This document shows, one piece after another, positions 33,301 to 41,172 of a DNA stretch of 64,000 bases. How positions within the stretch are numbered: position 1 is the first letter of the stretch; each line of letters opens with the position of its first letter. The stretch spans positions 32,438 to 96,437 of the forward strand of contig CAJOCU010000020.1 in the NCBI GenBank assembly GCA_905233765.1. Direction: 5' to 3'. The position numbers and the translations under genes are program-made. The notes under the pieces are model-generated. The model saw nothing but the letters and a program-made list of their open reading frames with translations. It had not been told where the DNA came from and ran no database searches. Source of the DNA: an uncultured Bacteroidaceae bacterium. GTDB taxonomy: Bacteria > Bacteroidota > Bacteroidia > Bacteroidales > Bacteroidaceae.

Positions 33301-35135
33301 AAGCTCGCAAGGCCGAACAGCAACAGCACAAAGCCGAGGCAGAAGCCCGTCAGGCGCGACAGGAACAAATTAAGGAAGCACGCAAAAACCTCAAGCGCTG
33401 GCGCAAAGAAGGCAATCAGGACAGCATCGCCACTGCCGAGGCCTATCTCGCAGCCCTCGACAGCATGCCCATCACACCCGTAGCCATCATCCCCAACTCC
33501 ACAGCCCTCGCCACCACCGACAGCACCTCAACCGAAGGGCAGGGTGGGTCCCTGACCAAGAAGCTACGCGTCAACGTCATTGCCAAACCCAAGTTGGAGG
33601 ACGAGAAATGGTACCAGTGGGCACAGGCCGGCGCCCGCTTCCTGATGATGCTGCGCAATGTCAGCGTCAGCTACCGAAACACCTATGCGATGGCGCTGCC
33701 CAGCTATATGCCCTCAGTGGGCGATGTCTTCGGTCAGAAGAAGAACGACAACGTGCTGGCACCTGGTCTCGACTTCGCCTTCGGCCTCGTCGGCGATGGC
33801 TACATCAACAAGGCCCAGGAGCGTGGTTGGCTGCTCAACAGCGACAGTGTAGCCACACCTGCCACCACCAACAGCACCGAGGACATCCAGATCAAAGCCA
33901 CGCTGGAGCCCTTCCCCGACTTCAAGATCGACCTCAACGCCAGCCGAACCATGAACCGCACCAAGAGCATACAGTTCATGTACAGTGGCAGTCCCACCAC
34001 GATGACGGGCTCCTTCAACATGACCACCGTCAGCATCGCCACCGCTTTCAAGAGTCGCGGCAACGCTGAGAACGGCTACGACAGCGAGCCCTTCCGCCGC
34101 TTCATTGACTACCTCGACGTCATCCAGCGACGCGTGGAACAACGCTACGTCGGTACTTCCTACCCCGAAGGCGTAGGCTATACCGGGCTCTTCGACCCCA
34201 CCAACGGCACCGTGAACAAGTACAGCACCGATGTAATGGTTCCGGCCTTTCTGGCAGCCTACACCGGCGGCCGCGCCAACACCACGCCCCTTGACCTCTT
34301 CCCTGCCCTTACGCGAATACTTCCCAACTGGAGCCTCAGCTACAAGGGCCTGAGCAACCTCCCTTGGATTCGCGACCACCTAAAGAGCGTCACCCTTACC
34401 CACGCCTACAAGAGCATCTATGCCATCGGCTCCTTCAACAGCTACTCCTCGTGGATCGAGTATATGAACGGCTCCGACATGGGCTATGTCATGAATACCA
34501 CCACTGGTGAATACACCCCCTCGTCCATGTACGATATCTCCACCGTGAGCATCAACGAATCCTTCTCGCCACTCATCGGCTTGAACGTGACGATGCAAAA
34601 CAACATGACCTTCAAGCTGGAATACCGCAAGACACGCGTACTGACGCTCTCCATGACCGCCGCCCAGATCAACGAGGCCAGCAGCGCCGACATCGTCTTC
34701 GGATGGGGCTACAAGATTAACGATCTCAAGCTCGGTTCCCTCTTCAAGAGTAAGAGCAGCAGCCAGAAAGCCTCTGACAAGAACCGTAGCAAGAGCGGTA
34801 AGAACAACACCGAACAAGACAACAAGAACAACTCCAAGAGCAACTCCAAGAGTAGTGGTAAGAGTAATTTCGCCCACTCGTTCAATCTTCGCTTCGACTT
34901 CTCCTACCGCAACCAAGACGCCCTCACGCGCAACATCCAGACAGGCATCACCGAGGCAACCAGCGGCAACCGAGCCATCAAGGCCAGCTTCGCTGCCGAC
35001 TATGCCATCAGCCGATACGTCACGCTCTCCCTCTACTACGACCTCCAGCGCAACCAACCCCTGCTCTCCTCCAACGCCTACCCCACCATCACCCAAGACT
35101 TCGGTTTCAACCTTAAACTGACGCTGACCCGATAG
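27219..35135 (+). CDS. sprA: SprA/Sov, outer-membrane translocon of the type 9 secretion system
   Basis: Forms the very large beta-barrel pore through which type 9 substrates leave the cell. 2638 residues, in the family's normal range (about 2300-2500) but enlarged. The opening after the signal peptide contains the family stretches DMHFNLGPAEKIFGPGGV and EIKVGGNLKKQDNPSL. The TTG at 27219 is preferred because it gives a basic n-region (MRTRFAHS) before the hydrophobic core; ATG at 27246 is the alternative. Residues of about 31-46 are palindrome-encoded. Residues of about 1890-2115 are a Lys/Glu/Ala-rich, probably coiled and periplasmic insertion, and a Ser/Lys/Asn-rich stretch lies near 2510-2550. 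Its presence means that this organism exports sorting-tail proteins. Confidence 0.93.
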   Translation: MRTRFAHSIMILTTFILAVSISLFANVSAHSLPSSLFEREGLGVSLDSLRVRPQHTIPETVEDLDTVAVSLRLPDNLKQEAELDSLTGNYRVGMKLGKGGYLNTPILMTPEEYQQWTLRQSMGAYYRQKNREAFETSGKKKFDFTDMHFNLGPAEKIFGPGGVSIKTQGSAEIKVGGNLKKQDNPSLAANRRKTFGFDFDEKINLSVTGKVGDKINMNINYNTDATFNVDAQQMKLKYDGKEDEIIKLVEAGNVSMPSNSTLISGVSSLFGLRTDVQFGKLKLQAVVSQKNSASKSASSKGGAQTQNYELSAVDYEENRHYWLSHFFRDNYDRWMKTLPTITSGLNIKRIEVWVTNKRAASTQNNRNLIAFTDLGETSHISNSIWHSTGVSTTPQNRSNNLYDDIVNNYPEARDISVATTVLDGIQDFAGGTDYEKLQSARLLTSSEYIVNNALGYISLTAQLEPDEVLAVAFEYTYGGQTYQVGEFSADLTDNAQSLYVKALKSTTSSPRMGNWPLMMKNIYSLGATSTQREKFRLDVKYLSDSTGVYLTYLPEDNLKSTPLLRAMNLDRLDNNNRSNADGQFDYVEGYTISKGRIIFPVAEPFGDHLRGWIGNDAVADKYCFDALYDSTKTVAKQIAEQNKFMLTGHYKGTNGAEIDLGATNIAQGSVKVTAAGMELTENVDYRVDYSMGIVYILNQSLIDAGTKINASVESNDVYGMQRKTFLGVNWDYEFSKDFVIGGTLQFLNEQPMTTKVNMGTEPLKNLLWGVHMDWKKEAQWLTNALNAIPFLNFTQPSQIAFSGDFAQLIAGQNHKVQGNASYMDDFENTKNRMSISSPTAWMMSSVPYPFEGARLTNDVRSGYNRALLAWYYIDPIFTRRSSSLTPSHIKSDLEQLSNHYVREVYERELYPNKSQTSYSEAASLNVLNLAYYPTERGAYNLNTNVDQRGRLLNPTENWGGMMRKVDNPDFEAQNIEYMEFWMLDPFIYTGGDTSYGGELYINLGEVSEDVLKDGKKFYESGLPLDDNPGYFTETVWGRVPVGTSVTYAFNNESGARTKQDVGLNGLSSEQERTYGVYAQYLADIQGKVSPEVFDSLFIDPAGDDYHYYRGTDFDQQQKSILDRYKRINMPEANSPDTDNSPESYETAYKTTPDVEDINQDYTLNEYEKYFQYHISLHPQDTVVGTNYISDVRHASVKLRNGDTQTVKWYQFRVPLEEFERAVNGITDFTSIRFIRMYLTGFEKPIVLRFATLDLVQADWRNYQQSLYMGQNEAAGATMEVSAVNIEENNDKEPVNYVLPPGVSRVTDPSQTQLVESNEQALSLIVKNLSPGEAKAVFKNCNYDMRQYKHLQMFVHANALLQDITDLQNGETSLFIRLGSDYRSNFYEYEIPLQLTPAGHYDTYSSEGCYAVWPEENMLDIDLKKLTNVKKNRNHEKSLGNASFSREFYEFDSDRPSNRITVMGNPTLGEVKVIMIGVRNNGRSVKSVEVWANELRLQEFSNEGGWAAQAALNIQLSDLGSVNLTGHIEKAGFGGIEQTVAERSNEDTYEYNITTQLDLGKLLPPKAKLSAPFYYSYAKEIIKPKYNPLDTDMLLSESLEATTTEHERDSITNLTTRKQVTKNLSLTGVKLNIQSRKHPMPWDPANFTFNYSWQHTYNTGETTVYEHEKNWKGGLNYSWTPNWKAWEPFKKMKSKSKWLQLIKDLNFNYAPQSLTFNTDIVRNYYEIQERDMDNLESPTAIPVRWTPTFLWNRDFNLRWDLTKTLHFSFQSGTHAEIEEPYTPVNKDLYPDRYSAWKDSVWHSIRNFGTPLDYNQSVQVSYKVPFEKIPLTDWISVDGTYQATYGWKRGAEYEDGSTLGNSINNQRSINVNGKLNLETLYNHSTFLKEANKRFSTATIKSEAKKKDQAKQKEKEAKKKEETAAAKARADAEKKAAAGDSTALKALNDPSKVKPQTNARGVSQQKEKQFKGYAGEVMVLADSAVDVKHGQKSKRIRVTAKDEKGKSYDIQYKRIDENTIRILPPRELVEEARKAEQQQHKAEAEARQARQEQIKEARKNLKRWRKEGNQDSIATAEAYLAALDSMPITPVAIIPNSTALATTDSTSTEGQGGSLTKKLRVNVIAKPKLEDEKWYQWAQAGARFLMMLRNVSVSYRNTYAMALPSYMPSVGDVFGQKKNDNVLAPGLDFAFGLVGDGYINKAQERGWLLNSDSVATPATTNSTEDIQIKATLEPFPDFKIDLNASRTMNRTKSIQFMYSGSPTTMTGSFNMTTVSIATAFKSRGNAENGYDSEPFRRFIDYLDVIQRRVEQRYVGTSYPEGVGYTGLFDPTNGTVNKYSTDVMVPAFLAAYTGGRANTTPLDLFPALTRILPNWSLSYKGLSNLPWIRDHLKSVTLTHAYKSIYAIGSFNSYSSWIEYMNGSDMGYVMNTTTGEYTPSSMYDISTVSINESFSPLIGLNVTMQNNMTFKLEYRKTRVLTLSMTAAQINEASSADIVFGWGYKINDLKLGSLFKSKSSSQKASDKNRSKSGKNNTEQDNKNNSKSNSKSSGKSNFAHSFNLRFDFSYRNQDALTRNIQTGITEATSGNRAIKASFAADYAISRYVTLSLYYDLQRNQPLLSSNAYPTITQDFGFNLKLTLTR

Positions 35136-35167
35136 ACCAGGCCGAAGAACACGGTTCAAGTATGAAT

Positions 35168-35205
35168 GAAGCAACGGCGCGCTAAGTAAATTGTCGCGTT
35201 GTTTC
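35168..35205 (+). terminator. Possible terminator hairpin after sprA
   Basis: GAAGCAACG-gCGCG pairs with CGCGTTGTTTC across a roughly 12-base loop, followed by an AT-rich stretch without a clean T-run. It lies 33 bases after the sprA stop. Confidence 0.4.
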
Positions 35206-35237
35206 GTAATATAATATATAGATAATCATAGATATTT

Positions 35238-38045
35238 ATGAAACGACTTGCCCTTTCACTTCTCATCCTATATTCACATCTTCTCTCCTACGGGGAGGGG
35301 CGTGGATTCTCCATTGTCTCTGCTCAGCCGGTGCCTGACCGTGGTTTCATCCATCCTGGCGGTCTGCACACGCAGACTGACTTCAACCGGGTAAAAGCGC
35401 AAATTGCCGCTGGAAATAGCAAGGTGAAGCAGGCCTACGCCAAGTTGACAAGTGCTGCCTACGCGCAGTCCTCGGTCAACACCTCGCCCACAGAGACCAT
35501 CGTACGTGGCGGCGGATCTGGGGAGAACTATATCAATGCCGCCCGTGGGGCTACAAGTGCCTACCAGAATGCGCTGCGATGGAAGATTGCAGGGACGGAA
35601 GCCAACGCCAACGCCGCCGTGCGCATTTTGATGGCGTGGGCTAATACGACGAAGAACATCAGTGGAAACAGTGATGCTTGTCTCGCTGTGGGACTCTACG
35701 GTTACCAGTTCGCACAAGCCGCAGAGCTGATGCGCGACTACGAAGGTTGGAGTCGCGAAGATTTCAAGCAATTCCAGCAGTGGATGCTCACGGTGTGGTA
35801 TCCCAAGGCTATTGGTTTCCTGCGCAATCGCAACGGCACGTGGGAGAACTCAGGCAAATGGTGGCAAGCGCCGGGCCACTATTGGAGCAACTGGGGGCTT
35901 TGTAACATCATGTGCGTGGTAAGTATTGGTATCCTCTGCGACGATGTATTCATCTACAATCAGGGCATGTCATTCTATAAGTACGATCAAGTGGGCAATT
36001 TCAGTGGAACGCCTACACTACACGATATTACAGGTCACGGCGATGCTGACGGCGGAAAGTGTATCCACAACGACGGTCTGACGGACTTCCTAGGCAACTT
36101 AGTGGTGACCGATGTGGAGAGCGAATTGGAAACGGGAGCCTACGGCAAACTAGGACAGATGAACGAAAGTGGGCGCGACACAGGTCACTCGTCCATGGCA
36201 CTGGGGCTGGCGATTGATATCGCTAAGGTTGGATGGAATCAGGGCGACGATCTCTTTGCGTATTTAGACCATCGTTTGGCATCGGGCATTGAGTATGTGG
36301 CCGCACAGACCCAGAGCGTGGCAGGACTACCGTGGACAGACTACATGTATGGCACCAACGGCATCTACTACAGCGACTCACGCGCCTGGCTGATGACAGA
36401 GCCTGCTCTGGGTGCTCAGATGCGCCCCTACTGGGGCACCGTCATCGGCATCTACGAGGGCGTGAAAGGCGTGAAGATGCCCTTCTCCGAGAAGTCCTAC
36501 ACGCAGATGGGCATCGACGAAGGCGGCCAGGGCAGCACCAGCGGCGGCTATGACCACCTGGGCTACAGCGTGCTCATGAACACCCGCGATGAGCAACTGT
36601 GTCCCACAGAGAAAGTGCCCACGGAGCTGAAGCCGAAGATGGAATACAGCGGCACACTCAGCACAGACATCATCCCCAGCCTGGCCAAGGAGCGGACGCG
36701 CGGCATGGTCAGCGGCAAGACACTTTTCCATAACGAGCTGGGGGGACTCGTCAACACCTACGCCACCAACACCAGCACCTGTCCGCCGGCCGGTCAGACG
36801 CTGACACTCATGCCGCAGCTGCCCGATGGCGAAGAGGACACGGGGCGCTGGCAGTGGAACACAGGCGCGACGACACGCAACATCACCGTGACCACCGACC
36901 GCAGCTACATCTACCGCGTCACCTACACCAACCAGAATGGCATCGAGAGCCAGCTCTGCTTCCCCATCGCCGCCCAAGGCGACTGCACGCCCGATGCGGT
37001 AACGCCCTCTGCCACCACCAACGGCAAGACCGCAGAGAGCACCACCATCGACGTGATTTACGGCAAGACGGCCCAACTCAGCGTTGCCACCTCGGGCGGC
37101 TATTCCACCTACAAATGGAGCACAGGAGCAACGGCACAGAACATCACCACCGCGGCCATCAAGAAGGACCAGGACATCAGCGTCACCGTCACCAACCAAG
37201 GCGGTGCCACGACAACGGTGACATTCCACCTCCACGTCATCGCAGGGGCACCCTACTACACCATCGGTGAGACCACCGTGGAAGGCACCGAGGTACTGGC
37301 GGAAGAAGGGCAGAGCGTGACGCTGGGGGTGACGACCGGCACCACCGTGAAAGAGGCCGACGTGGCGTGGAGCAACGGAGCCACAGGAAAGACCCTTACG
37401 CTGGAAAACCTGCAGACCAGCGGAGAATATACGGCCACGTTTATGCTTGACGGCAACGAGCAGGCCTTCACCTTCGACGTGCTCGTGAAAGCCACTAAGA
37501 CACCCATGCTGGCAGTGGGCGACTACCTGATCGAGGAAATCGCCAGCGGACGCCTGCTGACGGCCCACGGCCAGGCACAGAAGGTAACCTTCGAGACGCG
37601 TGCCGCACAGCCGTCAGAGGCTGGACAGACATGGTACGTGAACAACAACGGCACAGGCCACGCCATCGTCAGCCTGCCCGACAGCCTCGGAATCTCCGCC
37701 GCCACCAAGCAGGTCAAAGCGCGTAACTACCTGTTCTACCCCGAAGTGGCCATCGGCACCGACCGCTACGCCCTGCACACCGGGAGCACGGCGAGCAGCG
37801 CCAGGTACTGGAACGTCAACACCGACGGCACCGTGGACAACAGCGCCACGCAGCTTGCCGGTTTCCCATTTCGCTTCATTCCCGTGGGGGACGACGCCAT
37901 CAGAGCAGTCTCCGAAAAGAAAAATATAGCCACCCGCTACTACACACTCGATGGTGTGCGCCAGCGTCAACTCAAGCGCGGCATCAACATCGTCCACATC
38001 ATCCGCGACGACGGGAGTACCCAGTCCATCAAAATACTACGATGA
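35238..38045 (+). CDS. Alginate-lyase-fold polysaccharide lyase (PL38-like), secreted
   Basis: Large secreted protein of 935 residues. After the signal peptide, residues of about 35-400 form an (alpha/alpha)-toroid of the alginate lyase type: HPGGLHTQTDFNRVKAQI at the start, ENSGKWWQAPGHYWSNWG, and GQMNESGRDTGHSSMALG with likely catalytic Asn/His/Tyr residues. The opening resembles family PL38. Two or three short beta-sandwich repeats follow, sharing (W/Y)(K/N)WSTGATAQNIT-type motifs, then a ricin-like lectin region (GDYLIEEIASGRLLTAHG). The tail YYTLDGVRQRQLKRGINIV resembles a type 9 sorting signal. Residues of about 16-23 (LSYGEGRG) within the signal peptide region derive from a GC-rich palindrome. 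The substrate, probably a uronic-acid polymer, is inferred. Confidence 0.65.
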   Translation: MKRLALSLLILYSHLLSYGEGRGFSIVSAQPVPDRGFIHPGGLHTQTDFNRVKAQIAAGNSKVKQAYAKLTSAAYAQSSVNTSPTETIVRGGGSGENYINAARGATSAYQNALRWKIAGTEANANAAVRILMAWANTTKNISGNSDACLAVGLYGYQFAQAAELMRDYEGWSREDFKQFQQWMLTVWYPKAIGFLRNRNGTWENSGKWWQAPGHYWSNWGLCNIMCVVSIGILCDDVFIYNQGMSFYKYDQVGNFSGTPTLHDITGHGDADGGKCIHNDGLTDFLGNLVVTDVESELETGAYGKLGQMNESGRDTGHSSMALGLAIDIAKVGWNQGDDLFAYLDHRLASGIEYVAAQTQSVAGLPWTDYMYGTNGIYYSDSRAWLMTEPALGAQMRPYWGTVIGIYEGVKGVKMPFSEKSYTQMGIDEGGQGSTSGGYDHLGYSVLMNTRDEQLCPTEKVPTELKPKMEYSGTLSTDIIPSLAKERTRGMVSGKTLFHNELGGLVNTYATNTSTCPPAGQTLTLMPQLPDGEEDTGRWQWNTGATTRNITVTTDRSYIYRVTYTNQNGIESQLCFPIAAQGDCTPDAVTPSATTNGKTAESTTIDVIYGKTAQLSVATSGGYSTYKWSTGATAQNITTAAIKKDQDISVTVTNQGGATTTVTFHLHVIAGAPYYTIGETTVEGTEVLAEEGQSVTLGVTTGTTVKEADVAWSNGATGKTLTLENLQTSGEYTATFMLDGNEQAFTFDVLVKATKTPMLAVGDYLIEEIASGRLLTAHGQAQKVTFETRAAQPSEAGQTWYVNNNGTGHAIVSLPDSLGISAATKQVKARNYLFYPEVAIGTDRYALHTGSTASSARYWNVNTDGTVDNSATQLAGFPFRFIPVGDDAIRAVSEKKNIATRYYTLDGVRQRQLKRGINIVHIIRDDGSTQSIKILR
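35281..35305 (+). repeat. Family A-like GC-rich palindrome in a signal-peptide region
   Basis: CTCC-tacgg-GGAG with a G-rich right flank (GGGGCGTGG), read in frame as LLSYGEGRGF. Shorter and less certain than the paired copies. Confidence 0.5.
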
Positions 38046-38163
38046 CATTTTCAATATAAAAACTGACTTAGCATTAAGTAGAAAGCCGCCTTCATACGAA
38101 TGTATATATGAAAGTAGTTTTTCTATCTGTTAGTTTTAAGTTAGTTTGAGTTAGTTAGTCAAA

Positions 38164-38193
38164 AAATCCTGGCGCTGTGAAGCGCCAGGATTT
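38164..38193. terminator. Bidirectional terminator between the lyase gene and xylA
   Basis: Perfect 13-bp stem AAATCCTGGCGCT / AGCGCCAGGATTT with loop GTGA, flanked by A-runs on the left and a T-rich stretch on the right. It separates the convergent genes at 35238-38045 and 38239-39549. Confidence 0.92.
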
Positions 38194-38238
38194 CTTGTTT
38201 TACTCTGCCCAATCTAATGATTGATAGTGTGGAAAAAG

Positions 38239-39549
38239 TTATGCGTACATGGCCACGATGGCTTCATAGAGCTCTTGCTTGCCGCTGGCCTGCTTGGGCT
38301 CGCCTACCTTCTTGCCGTACTCGTATGCCTGCTCAAAGGTGAGCTTGCCGTCCTCGAAGTCCTTGCCGATGCCGCTGTCAAAGCTGGCATAGCGGGCAGC
38401 CTTCATGGCTTTGTAGGGTGACTCCTCAAGAAGTTTGGCTGCGCTCTCGAGGGCGCGGGCCATAGCGTCCATGCCACTGATGTGGGCGATGAAGATGTCC
38501 TCCAGATCGGTGCTGTTACGACGTGTCTTAGCGTCGAAGTTGGTGCCGCCGGTGCCGAGGCCGCCGCCACGGAGAATCTCCATCCAAGCCTGGGTGAGTT
38601 CGAAGTTGTCGATGGGGAACTGGTCGGTGTCCCAGCCGTTCTGGTAGTCTCCGCGGTTGGCATCGATGCTGCCGAGCATACCGGCATCCACGGCGCATGC
38701 CAGCTCATGTTCGAAGGTGTGGCCCGCCAGCGTGGCGTGGTTCACCTCGATGTTCACCTTGAAGTCCTTGTCCAGACCGTGGGATCTGAGGAAGCCGATG
38801 ACGGTTTCTGTATCTACGTCGTACTGGTGCTTGGAGGGTTCCATGGGCTTGGGCTCGATGAGGAAGGTGCCCTTGAAGCCCTTGGCGCGGGCGTAGTCGC
38901 GGGCCATGCGCAGCATGGTGGCCATGTGCTCCTTCTCGCGCTTCTGGTCGGTGTTGAGCAGGCTCATGTAGCCTTCGCGCCCACCCCAGAACACATAGTT
39001 CTCAGCGCCCAACTTGATGCCGGCGTCGATGGCGTTCTTGATCTGCACGATGGCGCGTGCCACCACGTCGAAATCGGGGTTCGTAGAGGCGCCGTTCATG
39101 TAACGCTTGTGGCCGAAGACGTTGGCGGTGGACCACAGCAGCTTGATGCCCGTCTGCTGCATCTTCTCCTTCAGGTAGTCGGTGATGGCAGCCAGGTTGG
39201 CCTCATACTCCTCGATGCTGCTGCCCTCGCTGACGAGATCGACGTCATGGAAACAGAAATAGGGGATGCCCAGCTTCTGCATGATCTCGAAGCCTGCGTC
39301 TGCCTTCTGCTTGGCGATTTCTACGGCGTTGCCGCCCTGGTTCCAGGGGAACGTCTTGGTGCCGCCGCCAAACTGGTCGCCTCCCTCGGCACAGAGCGTG
39401 TGCCACCAGGCCATGGCAAAGCGCAACCATTCCTTCATGGGCTTGCCCATGATTACTTTTTCTGCATCATAGTAGTGGAAAGCCATAGGGTTCTTGGAAT
39501 CCTTGCCTTCGAATTGGATCTTCTTGATCTCAGGGAAATACTCTTTCAT
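38239..39549 (-). CDS. xylA: Xylose isomerase
   Basis: Converts D-xylose to D-xylulose with divalent metal. 436 residues, the class II length. Key segments: [15 protein letters not shown], the catalytic His/Asp in [34 protein letters not shown], the metal ligand [29 protein letters not shown] and [17 protein letters not shown]. Last gene of the minus-strand group GH10-xylB-xylA, 27 bases after xylB. A CGTTTAA-type repeat fills the gap and also supplies the xylB stop codon. Together with GH10, GH31 and the CE6 esterase next door it forms a xylan-to-xylulose-5-phosphate route. Confidence 0.97.
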   Translation of the reverse strand: MKEYFPEIKKIQFEGKDSKNPMAFHYYDAEKVIMGKPMKEWLRFAMAWWHTLCAEGGDQFGGGTKTFPWNQGGNAVEIAKQKADAGFEIMQKLGIPYFCFHDVDLVSEGSSIEEYEANLAAITDYLKEKMQQTGIKLLWSTANVFGHKRYMNGASTNPDFDVVARAIVQIKNAIDAGIKLGAENYVFWGGREGYMSLLNTDQKREKEHMATMLRMARDYARAKGFKGTFLIEPKPMEPSKHQYDVDTETVIGFLRSHGLDKDFKVNIEVNHATLAGHTFEHELACAVDAGMLGSIDANRGDYQNGWDTDQFPIDNFELTQAWMEILRGGGLGTGGTNFDAKTRRNSTDLEDIFIAHISGMDAMARALESAAKLLEESPYKAMKAARYASFDSGIGKDFEDGKLTFEQAYEYGKKVGEPKQASGKQELYEAIVAMYA

Positions 39550-39559
39550 CGTGTCTATA

Positions 39560-39588
39560 GTTTAAAGTTTAAAAGTTTAATGTTTAAG
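39560..39588. repeat. Family H units (GTTTAAA type, 4 units) at the xylB-xylA junction
   Basis: Tandem 7-8 base units GTTTAAA, GTTTAAAA, GTTTAAT, GTTTAAG. On the minus strand they encode the last residues and the stop of XylB. Confidence 0.65.
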
Positions 39589-41142
39589 AAAATTGCTCAA
39601 GCAGCTGGTCCACCTCTCATACGCCTCGAGGTAAGCCTGGCGGTTAAGCAGGTCGGGCTTGATGATGTCGATGCGCTTGAGCGTCTTGAAGGCCTCGTCG
39701 CTATCGTGATAGATGCCCGCTCCGATGCCAGCCCCTTTGGCTGCACCCACCGCGCCGTCGGTCTTGCAGAGCTCGATGGTCGCTCCTGTGACGCTGGCCA
39801 GTGTATTGCGGAAGATAGGGCTGAGGAACATATTGGCGTGTCCGGCCTTGATGGTCTTGAGGTCCATGCCCATCTGCGTCATCACCTCCATGCCGTAGGC
39901 GAAGCTGAACACGATGCCCTCCTGCGCTGCACGCAGCAGATGAGCACGGCTGTGGACATTGAAGTTAATGCCATGTATGCTCGCGCCCACCTCGCGGTTG
40001 CAGAGCATACGCTCCGCACCGTTGCCGAAGGGCAGGATCGAGAGCCCGGCACAGCCGATGGGTGCCAGTGCGGCCAACTCGTTCATCTCCATATAGGTCA
40101 TTCCCTTCCACACCCCTTCCTTCGGGGGCTCCGCCACATTACGGCGCATCCACGAATTCATAATGCCCGTGCCGTTGATGCAGAGGAGAACGCCTAATCT
40201 AGTTGTGAGTTTAGAGTTTAAAGTTCTTGAATGGTCAAGCGTCCCTGAGGGCCGAGCGGAGAGTTTATGATTTACGTGGGCAAAGGTGTTCACGCGGCTC
40301 TGCGGGTCGTAGTTCACCTCGCCCAGCACGCCATAGACCACACCCGAGGTGCCTGCTGTGGCTGCAACCTCGCCCGGCTGCATCACGTTCAGTGACAGGG
40401 CGTTGTTGGGCTGGTCGCCGCCACGGTAGGAGATGGGCGTGCCAGCCGGAAGTCCCAGCTCAGCAGCCACCGCCTCGCAGACGGTACACTGCACGGCGAA
40501 CGTGGGAACGATGTCGGCGATGAGGTTGTCGGAGAAACCGAAATAGTCCATCACATCGCGACTCACACGGTCCTCCTTGAAATCCCAGAACATGCCTTCC
40601 GAGAGGCCCGAGACAGTAGTCTGCTTGGCACCGCCCGACAACCTCATGGCAATATAGTCGCCTGGCAGCATGATTTTATCGATTTCATCGAAGATTTCGG
40701 GCTCATTGTCCTTCACCCATGCCAGCTTGGCAGCGGTGAAGTTACCGGGGGAGTTGAGCAGATGGCTCAGGCAGCGCTCCGCACCAATGGCGTTGAAGGC
40801 GGCGTTGCCGTAGGGCACAGCACGCCCGTCGCACCAGATGATAGAGGGCCTGAGCGGCTTACCCTGCTTATCGACGCACACGAGGCCGTGCATCTGATAG
40901 GAGATGCCAATGGCCATCACGCTGGCGAGGGAGCCACCCACTTTGGCTGCCACACGCTGCGTGGCCTGCTTCAGTTCCTCCCACCACATCTCGGGCTCCT
41001 GCTCTGCCCAGCCGGGTTGACGGGCGATGATAGGAGCCTCCTTGTCGGGGTACTGTGCACTCGCCACCGTCTGGCCGCTCTTGATATCCACGAGCGCCGC
41101 TTTCACGGACGATGTGCCGATGTCATAACCGAGGAGATACAT
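39577..41142 (-). CDS. xylB: Xylulokinase
   Basis: Phosphorylates D-xylulose to enter the pentose phosphate pathway. FGGY-family kinase of 521 residues: N-terminal phosphate loop GYDIGTSSVKAALVD, SYQMHGLV, WCDGRAVPYGN, and the catalytic Asp244 in YRGGDQPNNALS, followed by TAGTSGVVYG. Residues of about 292-314 (for example LSARPSGTLDHSRTLNSKL) are an in-frame insertion made of heptamers plus the family B repeat, placed between NTFAHVNH and RLGVLLCINGTG, which are normally adjacent. A second small insertion, AEPPKEGVWKG at about 335, may also derive from a GC-rich palindrome. It lies between GH10 and xylA on the same strand. Confidence 0.95.
   Translation of the reverse strand: MYLLGYDIGTSSVKAALVDIKSGQTVASAQYPDKEAPIIARQPGWAEQEPEMWWEELKQATQRVAAKVGGSLASVMAIGISYQMHGLVCVDKQGKPLRPSIIWCDGRAVPYGNAAFNAIGAERCLSHLLNSPGNFTAAKLAWVKDNEPEIFDEIDKIMLPGDYIAMRLSGGAKQTTVSGLSEGMFWDFKEDRVSRDVMDYFGFSDNLIADIVPTFAVQCTVCEAVAAELGLPAGTPISYRGGDQPNNALSLNVMQPGEVAATAGTSGVVYGVLGEVNYDPQSRVNTFAHVNHKLSARPSGTLDHSRTLNSKLTTRLGVLLCINGTGIMNSWMRRNVAEPPKEGVWKGMTYMEMNELAALAPIGCAGLSILPFGNGAERMLCNREVGASIHGINFNVHSRAHLLRAAQEGIVFSFAYGMEVMTQMGMDLKTIKAGHANMFLSPIFRNTLASVTGATIELCKTDGAVGAAKGAGIGAGIYHDSDEAFKTLKRIDIIKPDLLNRQAYLEAYERWTSCLSNFLKH
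40209..40262. repeat. Heptamers plus family B repeat inserted in xylB
   Basis: GTTTAGA and GTTTAAA units (40209-40222) run into the family B unit GTTCTTGAATGGTCAAGCGT and on to CCGAGCG at 40223-40262. The B unit matches 47101-47140 at most positions and is translated in the same frame (TLDHSRT here, TLDPSRT there). Confidence 0.8.
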
Positions 41143-41172
41143 ATGCGTCCTTTTTATTAATACGTTTCAGAA

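Noticed and set aside
38482..40197. 571-residue open frame antisense to xylA and xylB
   Set aside because: Runs across two certain genes on the other strand, with the low-complexity Val/Leu/His/Gly composition typical of antisense frames.
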